A stretch of DNA of 64,000 nt from Macrobrachium rosenbergii. Its lineage: Eukaryota > Arthropoda > Malacostraca > Decapoda > Palaemonidae. The notes beneath the pieces are model-generated. The model did not search any database and was not told where the DNA came from. It saw nothing but the letters and a program-made list of their open reading frames with translations. Below, one piece after another: positions 45,196-55,400 of this stretch. The position numbers and the translations under genes are program-made. The stretch's first letter is position 1. The number at the start of each line of letters is the position of its first letter. Where the stretch lies: assembly GCF_040412425.1 (NCBI RefSeq), contig NC_089783.1, forward strand, positions 42,754,125 to 42,818,124, in the 5' to 3' direction.

Positions 45196-47159
45196 CTATA
45201 TATCATTTCTTCTTCCTCTCAATTTTTTTCTCACTTTTCCCATTTTTTATGTCTTCCCTTATCATTCTGTTTATCCACCATTGTTCTCATATTTCTATTT
45301 CTTTTGATCTATCCTGTTGTGTGTGTTTTTTGCAGTCGGTTGTTTGTCTGCTGTCCTTTTCATATCATCAGACTTTTCTATGTTGATATTTCTTCATCCA
45401 TTTAATTTAAACGAATTCAAACTTTGCAAGGTTGCTTTCATTTGTTTTGCATTTTCTCTCTTACCAATTTCCCTTTCTAAAATTTACCTTCTATTCAGCA
45501 TCAAAGTATACTTTGATGACCTTTTAGGATATGATGATGATTATCATATTTAAAGGGTATTAGGACCTGTGGTCTTTTACTTTTTCTGATATTGTACAGT
45601 ACCTCCTCATTACTGTACTAAGTAAAATACATTACTATACAGCATTAAGTAAATGTCAATAAAAGCAATGTGCAAAAGAGAGACAGACAGAAAAGATATC
45701 AAATATATTGTGAGTGCAAAGTTTATCCTAACGCGATGCCTACATGTAATGTACACAAGCCCACATAGACTAAAAAATATGTGAAGCACTGCATTACTGT
45801 ACTGTATAGCACTGCATTACTGTACTGTATTAGGTACAATGCAGTATTGTATTGCAACAATTAAATGTTACAATAAAATAATATTGTATGAAGAGAGAGA
45901 GAGAGAGAGAGAGAAAGCAAGGGAGAGGGTAGCCCATAATAACGTGAGGCATATGTATGTTCAGACATATACACATAAACAGCTAAAAAAATAAAATGAA
46001 AAGCACACACAGTTTGTCAGTAGATCCAAATATAACTCAAAATCAACACATGATGTAATGTAGGAAAATTCTTCTTTGCGATATGTAGAGGTGGCTACAT
46101 TGTTAAAAATTTGTGTGGTATCCTCATTTAGGCCAAAAGACGACTTACAGTCAAAAGTGATCAATGTTTCTGAATCAATAAAATTAATAAGAGTCAACTA
46201 TACGTGCCGTATGAAAATTTTTTTCTCACATGAAGCTTCGTAAGAGATGTCTTCAAAGGCATTCATGGAGAAAGTCTTAGGGAGAGGAAACTGTATAAAA
46301 ATGGTTGCTTGTGAAATTAAATTAACAGGTGCTGAAGTTCACAATGTTGTAATTTAATTTTTTGCAAAGCTCTCAGTATTTGTTATGATGAGATACCTGA
46401 ACAAGAAAACCGAGATGGATAAAAAAAAGTAAATCGTGCGATATAAGAAAACATTTTCAGAATTTGTTTTATGAAATATATGTTACTACTGAATAAATTT
46501 TTTGTTGTTACTTTTTAAGAATTTGATGTGTTACTATCTTTCCTGTGAAGAAACAAGTAACACAAAAGGAAACTGGCAACCGACAGGCAATATGGCAACA
46601 CTTGTTCTTTCATGTGACGTCATGCGAAAACCTCTCATATTTTGTTAAACAAGTCGGCATACCTAATATACCTAGGCTGTGCTCTGGACAAACCTATCAC
46701 TTAATTTCTTATTTGTTTTATAATATTTCCATTTCATTATATACATAAATATGCCTCTGCAATATTTCTAATTTCTTTTTCAGTTCCCATGTCGCTACAT
46801 GAGTAGCACAGGCCTAATGTACAATCATAGTTATTATTGGAGTACTCATTCCCAGCAGTCTCTGCATATCCTGGCCATTGCTCTAGTTAATTACTGCTCT
46901 GAGTATAAACCTTACAATCCAAGGTAAAATAAGTTTTACCTCATAAGGCTGTCCTTTCACCAAAGCATAGTTCTCTTTCTTTCTTTCCTTTTTGTTCTTG
47001 AAGACTTCAGATTATGAAAATTTACAACTCTATGTAAAACTGAATTCTGATTTACACTTCCCCAGTATTATTCAATTTCCATAAACAGTACATTCATCAA
47101 AAATTTCCACTCTGTTCACTGATGTTGTACTTATATTTACTGTAGCCTGGCAATCTCTT
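45196..47159. other. Intergenic, no gene recognised
   Basis: Pyrimidine-rich to about 45.5 kb, possibly further LINE antisense. A ~25 bp duplication GCACTGCATTACTGTACTGT is present twice at 45785-45835, and an (AG)n tract lies at 45892-45914. The remainder is A/T-rich. Confidence 0.5.
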
Positions 47160-47850
47160 ACCACTTCATCCATGCTGTTGCTACATTTCCTTAATACCAT
47201 CTCAATGTCAACAGCACAATCAAGTATCTATCAACCATAAAAAGTCCTCATTTTTCTCCCCTTCTTCCCTGTTTGTTCTTTTCCATAGCACTACAGGTGT
47301 AAAATTCCTTTTTCCACATAAATCTTGCAATCCTGACTGTAGCTTTTGCTTTGTTTCTTTGAAATTTTTTACATTGATTTTCAATCCTCTTATCTCTATT
47401 AGTGTTCCATCTTTTAAAATTTTAAACAACTACTTCTTCTGATTCTGCTATTTACCAAAGTCATCTGTACATGGTAACTTCCAAGAGCCTCACTTTCTGC
47501 ACTTTTTCTCACATGCTTTTATACTACCCATCTAATTGCTTATTTTGAGACTCTGTCAAATGGCTTGGCAAGATATAAAAGAATATGGAAAACTCTTCCT
47601 TTTTGCATGGTACTTCAGTAGTGGCCCCATTATTCTATGGCACGATACCAACCTGACAATTGTTGATTCAAACCATTGTTCTCCACTTTTATGCTTCAGC
47701 ACTTTTTCAATCAAATCATACTTCAACAATCTTACTCCTATGTACCTTTCACACCGTAGTTCTTGAGATTGCCAGAATACTTGTCTGAAAAGTATGGGTG
47801 TGGGTAAGTTAAGCATTAAGGAGGATGTAATCAACTTCAATTTTGAAGAT
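47160..47850 (-). mobile_element. LINE relic: RT fingers/palm
   Basis: The minus strand reads SQELRCERYIGVRL then KYHAKRKSFPYSFISC near 47.8-47.6 kb. This corresponds to the LINE block in which a conserved FxDLEKAFD-type Asp motif is expected; the Asp is lost. Further down it reads TDDFGK and then IEIRGLKINVKNFKETK near 47.4-47.3 kb, matching the YADD-downstream (G-L-x-x-N-x-x-K-T-K) block. Stops and shifts make it inactive. It could be the upstream part of the same insertion as 42991-44880. Confidence 0.65.
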
Positions 47851-48105
47851 AATGAAATGTAATCCCCCCCTACCTGGTAAGTTTTGCTTCACTGCTTGTC
47901 ACTTTAACTTGCCTCATCCTGACACCATCCTATGTCCAGTCATATAGGCAATGTAGTGTGATGAAAAAACAGTAAATTTATATCTAGAACAAAAAAATTT
48001 CATATATCACGAGATAAGTGCAATTAGATTGCTGAAAATACGCAACTTACAAAAACCTCACTAACACATCAAAATTCACACTATGGTACGTCCATATTAA
48101 AAAAT

Positions 48106-48425
48106 GAAGTTTTCATAATAAAACTAATATTGTAATACTTACCTGAACACCTGAATTTGCCCTTAATCCCACTAGCCCAAACAACTCTCAATTACCCATC
48201 CACTATTGGGAATTTTAACAGCCAGCGTTACCAACGCTGCAGGTAAAAGTTTGTCACTTGAGCTACCATAACAAATGGTTGGCAACACTGACGTACGTGT
48301 GCACCGACACTCCCACTTTCGTCAATTGCTTTATTCAAGGTCAAAACTGATGTGGGGAAAGGAAGGTCGGAATCATTCAGGCATTCAGGTAAGTATTACA
48401 ATATTAGTTTTATTATGAAAACTTC
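48106..48425. repeat. Foldback module 4 (perfect 42 bp arms): 3' ITR with internal complementary region
   Basis: GAAGTTTTCATAATAAAACT at 48106 is exactly inverted at 48406-48425. The full 42 bp arms are identical, with 236 bp between them containing the 3' ITR. Confidence 0.92.
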
Positions 48426-49129
48426 ATATTGCAATACACTCCCTGAACACCTGAATTTGCCCGATTAACAACATTTAGAGGAGGAGGGATCCATTCTATT
48501 ACACGTCTTTTGACAACCGCAGAGATGGTAGCTCACTAATCTGCTCTGCATAAAATATCCATTTAGTCATACACTCACCTTAACAATCAAAGCTTTCAGT
48601 GAAGAGACACGTTGGAGAGTACTTTGATCGACAGTCAGGTCAGTACTCTTGGTCCGTCGACCTCCCATGTGGGTATTCATAGCCTCTCATGTATGGAGGG
48701 AAATGAAGCAGTATGCCGAGCCACTGATCCTTCGGATAAGGCCCAAAGATTGACAAGCGAAGAAGTATCTCAGTGCCGATGAAATAGCCTAGCCTAGAGC
48801 ACCCCTTTGGACCCTCGTAGGGAAACTATCAAAGACTAAGATACCTAAAACGTACTAAACCTAAGTTTGTGTGATTATACTATCACTGTTGCCTAAGAAT
48901 TCTAAAGACTAAAAGGAATTCCTTTATCTGGTTAACCTAAGAATCTCCTCACTAAGTGAATACCACCTCAGCTAAATGAACGCACCCTAGATAATAGACT
49001 TCGCCGCTACACGTGGACTAAGAGAATAACCCTCCGAACCTCCGCACTAAGCGAATACCACCTCAGCTAAATGAAGGCACCCTAGATAGTAGACTTCGCC
49101 ACTACACACTATGAGGTGAATCGAACGTC

Positions 49130-49980
49130 TCTTAAGTAAAGAAAGTAAACACTGAGATGGACTTCCAAGTAGCTGCTTCCAGAATAGAGGGCACTGAATA
49201 ATTCCTTAGAAAGGAAGATGAAGTGGACATACTCCGAATACTGTGTGGTCGGGGAAATATAGAGCTGAAGACGACAAAGAACAATCCTGAGAAGCCTGGG
49301 AAATCACCTCCCTCCGAAAGTAACTCATCGCATTCTTTGACAGCAAACAGGAAGAATTCCGCGGAGAGACAAGAAGTGTGTGCGGAAGCGGACGGAGTTT
49401 CCCAACCTTTGATAAACAGACTTTAATGCTCGCACCGGACATAAAGATATCTCCGCTGGATCACCGGTAATGAACACTTGCCAATAAAGAACTTTAAACG
49501 AACGAGGCAGAGTTTTAACCTCCGACTCTGTCTTCGCCAAAAATTCCAGAAGACAGACAAATACGTATCATTTCTCGCATAGGAAGCCAACCTAGAAACT
49601 GCCTGAAGCTCGCCCAACCCTTTAGCTGAAGCTAAAGCTGTAAGAAAAGGCAACTTCTTAGTCAGTGTCTTAACATTATAACTTCAATGGTTTCAAATGC
49701 AGGAGAACGCAAGAAAAATACTGAAGTACTCCCAACAAGTCCCATGGAGGGGCTCGAGTCGGCAAGACAGGACGTTCAATCTTAAAAGAACATAATAAAT
49801 CATCGATTATCTTACTACTAGAGATTTCAGGAAGGTGGAAACTAATTGTACTGCTAATCGCTGAGTGGTAGTAAGCAATAGCTGAATACGAAAGACCCTT
49901 GACTTTCCTAAGGAATAAAAGAAAATCAGCTATTTTGGCTAAGGAAGGTCTAGAGATGGAATGACCTTCCTTACGACACT
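49130..49980 (-). pseudogene. Tyrosine recombinase relic of the DIRS-like element
   Basis: The minus strand reads LPFLTALASAKGLGELQAVS near 49.65-49.59 kb, the helix carrying the first catalytic Arg (usually A-x-x-R-x-x-E-L; no Arg is visible at that place here). Then come AKTESEVKTLPRSFKV, LCPVRALKSVYQRL, SKNAMSYFRREVISQA and, in another frame near 49.24 kb, RPHSIRSMSTSSSFL, which keeps the H-x-x-R box. EAATWKSISVFT follows, where the nucleophilic Tyr should soon come, but a stop interrupts it. It is inactive. Confidence 0.75.
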
Positions 49981-50432
49981 AACTTCTATACCTTGTCTAG
50001 CTGAACCTGGTAAGGCTTACAGGTTGACTTTCTCAAGCTAAAAGAAAACTATCTAGACACAGCTTTAGGGAGTCCGGACTGTTTAGCGGCTCTCTCTACA
50101 GTCGCCCTGCAACTAGGTACAGCACGTGAGGGTTTGGATAATAATAGTGAGAATGCGGTCGTCTGGGAAGAAGTTTCGCATGGGTAGGGACATCGGAACT
50201 TCTGTAGGAAGCCCTAGGAGTTCTGGAAACCAAGCATGTTACGGCAAGCAGGGAGCTATTAGAGTCATAGATGTCTTGACACTCTCCCGCAATTTCCCTA
50301 TTACCTGATGAATGAGACAGGATGAAGGAAAGGCATACACCTGCATGTGATTCCAATTTGTAACGTCACATTGGTGCCTGTCGACATGGTGACCACCATT
50401 GGTGAGAAATAAAGTGGAAGACGATGGTTTAA

Positions 50433-50960
50433 TCAAGTCGCGAATAAGTCCACAGTTGCTGGCCACTTCCGGAGAAACTGACATATTACTTCCAGAGCCA
50501 AAGTCCACTCTCCCCCCAATACCTGACGGGAGCGACTTAGCGAATCGGCCAGTACGTTGAGACTCCCCGATATAAATTGGGAAGAAGAGACACTTTTCGT
50601 TCTTCGCACCCTCTCAGGACTCTCTGTGCTATAGTATTGAGTTCTGTTGAGCCTGTTCCCCAACCCAAAGTTCTTCAGATATGACATGGCAATTACGCTG
50701 TCACCAAACATAGCCACTACTCTGTTGCGCACTAGGACTGAAAACAACTGAGGGCTTCTTTTACAGACTTGATTTTCCCGAAGATTTATTGACTCCTCTT
50801 GTTCCCGAAACCCCCAGAGGCCCAAGGCCTGGGTTTCCTCCAAGGTTGCTCCCCAACCTTGATCTGAGGCATCTGTGTACAGATGAACGTCGGGAAGAGG
50901 GGAGTCGATAGACCTTCCCAGTACTCATCCATCTCTGGCAGGAAGAAGAAGCAATGAGCT
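50433..50960 (-). pseudogene. RNase H domain relic of the DIRS-like element
   Basis: The minus strand reads PEMDEYWEGLSTPL then, after a shift, TDASDQGWGATLEETQALGL, then VVAMFGDSVIAMSYLKNFG, then QFISGSLNVLADSLSRSRQV and WTLALEVICQFLRKWPATVD followed by LFAT. These are the D-A-S...G-W-G, D-(N/S)-x-x-A and N-x-x-AD-x-LSR blocks and the VDLFAT tail that mark DIRS/Gypsy-type RNase H. Apart from one frame shift near the start, the 137-codon ORF is still open. Confidence 0.78.
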
Positions 50961-51453
50961 CCAGCATCCACAGTCGTAGGGGCAGTCGAGGTCGACATCG
51001 AAGCCGAAGGCGCGATAGTAGAAGGTGAGAGAGTCCATGATGACCAATCGAGACCGGGAACCAACGAGTCCAATTCTAAAAGACGTTCCACATCAAAGAT
51101 ATCCAGAAAAACCAGGAGAAGAAACCGGTAAATACAATCCAGGTCATCACCAGAGGTCCAAAATACAAAGAGAAGTCGGGCAATAGGATTAAAACCTCAC
51201 ACTGCAGAAGGAAACAACCTTCAAGCAGTGCGAACAAAAAGCAATTGACGAAAATGGGAGTGTCGGCGCACACCTGCGTCAGCGTTGCCAACCGTCTGTT
51301 ATGGGTTATGGTAGCTCAAGTGACAAGATTTTACCTGCAGCCTTGGTAAAGCTGGCTGTTAAAATTCCCAATAGTGGATGGGTAATTGAGAGTTTTTCGG
51401 GCTAGTGGGATTAAGGGCGAATTCAGGTGTTCTGGGAGTTACTGCAATAATAT

Positions 51454-52208
51454 ATTCTATTACTTTTTACATTCACCAACGAAAACTAAACTGAAGGAAG
51501 GGTTAAAACTTACATAGTCAGTGAAAGAACACTCACTAAAGCCCATTTATAAGTGAGCCAAGTAAAGAAGTGAGAACTTTCTGTGAGTGAGAAAAGGCTG
51601 CTCCTGGTGAGTAACATCTCACCTAACTTAAGTTTGCTAGATCAACTAACTTTTAAATGACTTAAGTCACAGTACAGTAACAGGTTTCCAATTTATATCA
51701 ACTGGAATATTTCTTATATAATAAGAACACGGAGTCGGTGGCTGAAATGGAATTGTAACAGCAAAATGGATATATATAACGAATAATTTAGTCAAATGTG
51801 CTTTTAATTAAAATTTCCATTAACTGCCTTCATTTGTATTCTACTTGTAAAACTGCATGATTATTTAGAAAAAATAAAGCCAATTTAATATATAAAAAAG
51901 AACACTCACATAACGATAAGCAAAAATAAGTGTTGACCCAATTCACTACAATTATATAAATTATTATTTATAACCATCATTATAATAAAACTATAACCAA
52001 ATGGATAAAAAAATGACTGAACCCATCACAACTATGACCAGGAAAGCTAACAATAGAAATAGTATGGTTTACAATTAAATACATTAGTGATATAGAGTAT
52101 TTTGTGGTATTCTTTAGACAAAAGTAATTATTGAGGATGGCATAAGAGTTTTATCACAATTAATGGCAGAGGAACTATTTCAAATTAAGAAAAAAAATCT
52201 TATGAAAT
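51454..52208. other. Downstream of the YEATS2-like gene; probable 3' UTR and intergenic
   Basis: A/T-rich. A candidate minus-strand ATTAAA poly(A) signal lies at 51883-51888, but no evidence separates it from chance. Confidence 0.45.
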
Positions 52209-52412
52209 TTAAGTAGTTTCTGTTTCTTTGGTGACAGCCCCTAAGCCTTCATTAGTAAAAAGATCAAATTCTGGTCTTGTATTTATCAAAGCACCTCTAA
52301 CATGACTAAAACTAATAGATTTAGGAGGAACTACGTTGGGGTCCGATGATTTCTCTTCCCAAGCCTGGCAGTATGATGACCTCAGTAAGTCTTCCATAAA
52401 AGAAAGTGCTGC
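52209..52412 (-). CDS. YEATS2-like gene, last exon
   Basis: Minus-strand acceptor CATTTTTACAG, then 67 codons and TAA at 52211-52209. It encodes AALSFMEDLLRSSYCQAW through ISFSHVRGALINTRPEF to TNEGLGAVTKETETT, the proposed histone-fold helices 2 and 3. Confidence 0.9.
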   Translation of the reverse strand, partial: AALSFMEDLLRSSYCQAWEEKSSDPNVVPPKSISFSHVRGALINTRPEFDLFTNEGLGAVTKETETT

Positions 52413-55400
52413 CTGTAAAAATGATAAGCATTAACAATGCATTTATCCAATAACAAAAGTTAGTTTGAAGGCAAGAATTTCCATAAAAGTACAAATGACA
52501 GAATTCTTCTGCTTGCAGGGACTGTGTTGATGACCAACACCAGGTAATTCCTATTATGGGAATGTTCGACACATATCCTTTCATGATGACAAATATACAA
52601 ATAAATTTCTTGTTACACGGCATATAGTGATGTAACCTGTAACAGACTTAACGTTACTAACAACATATCAAGATGAGCAACAAGGAGATATAAGGACTCT
52701 AACACATATGAAATATATTTTTTTTTTCAAAAATACAAAGTTAAATTGATTTCTTAATGCAAACCTATACCCTAAAACCATTTTGTTTCTTACAAATGCG
52801 TCTCAGACAAACCTTTTTATAAGAAAGGAAACACTTCTGTCTGGCCACGTAACTGCTGTGGCCTTACAGTAAGTAAAATAAGTCTCTAGCCGCCAAACCA
52901 GCTAACTCTTTGGAATGCAGAGCAAGGAGGCACCAAACTAAGGATAAGTTATGGGTTTTTATTAAAAAAAAAAAATTCTACCGTACATTTTCTGTATCTG
53001 TTTAATAACGACCCCATAACTTATAGCTGGACCTCTACTTAGGTGAAGATGATTAGGGTCGTCAAGCCTGACTAGCATTAAAGATAAGAGCCATAAACTA
53101 CCTGTAAAGGCAGTCCCCGGTTATTGGCGGGGTTCCGTTTCTGAGGGTGTGATGATAACTGAAAATCGCCACTAACCGAAAATTGGCGATTTCGGCGTTT
53201 TTTTTTTGGCGATTTTCGGGGGTTATCAGCGCCGAAAAGCGCCGATTTTCAGTTATCGACGCCTCTGTTAGGTATGCATCAGTGCCAATACCCAATACCG
53301 ATAAGCAGAAATCGGCGATTTTTGGTGCCGAAAACAGACACAGGTGGTTTGGAGAGAGGCTCCATTCATTGCACTATGCTGATATCCAAGTACTGTATGT
53401 TTAAAAAGAGAATTCTAACTTTTGCTTGTGAGGCTTCACTAAACAGTTTTGACTTGTGAGGCTTCACTAAACAGTTTTGACTTGTGAGGCTTCACTAAAC
53501 AGTTTTGACTTCCGTTTGTCAGACTCCACCATACAACATCCTTTTCATTTGCTCTAAGTGATATTCTTCTGAGCCAGTAGAAAACTGTCCTTCATGAAGG
53601 GTCTTCTGAAGTGTTGTGTGGACAGGATAAGACTGGTCAAACCTTCTCTACAGTTCATTGCCCTCTGAATGTACAGCAGCAATATCCAAACTTCGATAAA
53701 CTCACCCTCAATATTCCAAGAATAAATATTAAGAGCATGAATAAAGAGTGACATTGCAGCTCAGTCAACAATTTCTGCTATCCAAATTTTTGCAGCAAGG
53801 TCAGTAGCAAAAGGCAGATGACTGGCTAGAAAACGCACAGGATTAAGAAAATTGTGAGTGTGGTTCCCAGCTGAAACAATGGGAGAGTTCAGTCTATGTG
53901 TGAGTCTCGCTTAGTGCACACCTCTGAGAAATTTTGTTTAAGTGTGCTCTTTCTTAATTGAGTGTTAAGTACAGTACTCTAATTGTACTGCATGAAAGTC
54001 AGCATTGTTCCTAAGAAGGGTAGACATAACAGCAAGGCAAAGTGAGAAAAAATCTATAGATTCAAAAGGAAATAACAGAAAAACATGAAAGTTGTGTCCA
54101 AGTGGTTGACCTGGCAAAGAACTATGGGGTGACCAAACAAACAATTTCCACTTTGACAAATACAAACAGGCCATCAAAGTAGCTGATGTTGCTAAGGAAG
54201 TGAAATCTGTTACACAATGAAGATCAATGAGTCTAACTATAAGTGTGCTAATGTTACAGTATAAACAGACTCTACCTTTAAAACATTAACATGAATACAT
54301 GAGAGACAGCTCTGAAGTAGGCCATGTTAACAATAATAGCAAAAATGAAAAACAGAATAAAACAGACCATTCACAAAGAGAAATAAAATGGTTATCCAAA
54401 ATGACAGTAAAGTAATAAAAATATATCTGGAAAAAGAGCACCAGGATGTGCTCAACTGACAGAGGACTATCAACAATGAGCACAATCTAGGGCACTTCCT
54501 CGTTCTACAATGTCTTGATGGATTAGGCGAATAAGATCAATCCTCAACTGGCATAAAACAATTTCACTCCTATATTTGGAAGGAAAATGGCCAATAACTT
54601 ATGATACTTCTTATGGTTTTATATTTCTTATTGTTGGTTAGGAGAAGGGAAGCCCATTTCTCCTGCCACTAACCTGAATTACTTGACATTGTGGAGGCTA
54701 CTTGATATATACTATAGCAAGCAATATTTTTTTGTATATTTGTCTACTTCCTCATTTCCCCTCAATCCTAACATGGGCTGCAGTCCTTCAGAAACACATG
54801 GATTTTTTACAGTTTTTTACAAAGGGTAGCAAAGCCACTCATGGGCTTTATAAATAAGTGGATACATTTTATTACAATTATTTATGGATTCCTTATTAAT
54901 GCCTCCAATTGGATTTATCTGGTCAACTGACAAAAACTACTACAATTAAGTGATGGTAATTCCAACAGAAAACGAAAAATATTAAAAGAAGCTGACCTGC
55001 CATGCAACAGCTCTACCAGCATCGACCCTATATCCTGGAAGAATCTCTTCCATTGGAAGACTAATGCGGAGTTCAGAGGCCCTTCGTCCAATCCACTCAC
55101 ATCCACTGACCTTATCCAAGTCAGTCCATGGAACAATTTCTGATGCACTTTTTGAAGGCGATGCTGGAAAATAAATTTTAAAAATATAAAATACAGAAAT
55201 AATGATGAATAATTAACATAAACTAAAAAATGACAAATTTTTTTATTAATTTGTATTTTTCATAGCTAACAAACCTACAGTCTCAATGTGAGGATAAATC
55301 TTCTAGTGCCAACGGGAAACCGGTAAAAAACATATAAAATTGTAGAACAAGGCATTGGTGGCAATGGGGTTTAGCCAATCGGATGAGAGAGGAGGCATCA

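Larger units (their letters stand above)
48106..51453 (-). mobile_element. DIRS-like retrotransposon, internally deleted and decayed, with ITRs and internal complementary region
   Basis: The outer repeats 48148-48340 and about 51236-51440 are inverted copies over ~200 bp (e.g. TTACCCATCCACTATTGGGA on the left is TCCCAATAGTGGATGGGTAA on the right). At the left (3') end, a perfect 42 bp inverted repeat pairs 48106-48147 with 48384-48425. The following bases (48426-48466, CTGAACACCTGAATTTGCCC) match the outer end of the right ITR: this is the internal complementary region. On the minus strand the interior carries RNase H-like sequence (50960-50433) and a tyrosine recombinase (about 49980-49130). 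DIRS elements copy RNA through RT/RNase H and integrate by tyrosine recombinase. Gag and most of RT are missing, and stops and shifts abound. Confidence 0.8.
52413..54996 (-). other. Intron of the YEATS2-like gene
   Basis: A 2.6 kb intron with donor GTCAGC and acceptor CATTTTTACAG. It carries a MITE-like sequence (53105-53334), a 28 bp triple repeat (53425-53508) and a Tigger-type transposase relic (54000-54222). The rest is A/T-rich. Confidence 0.8.
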
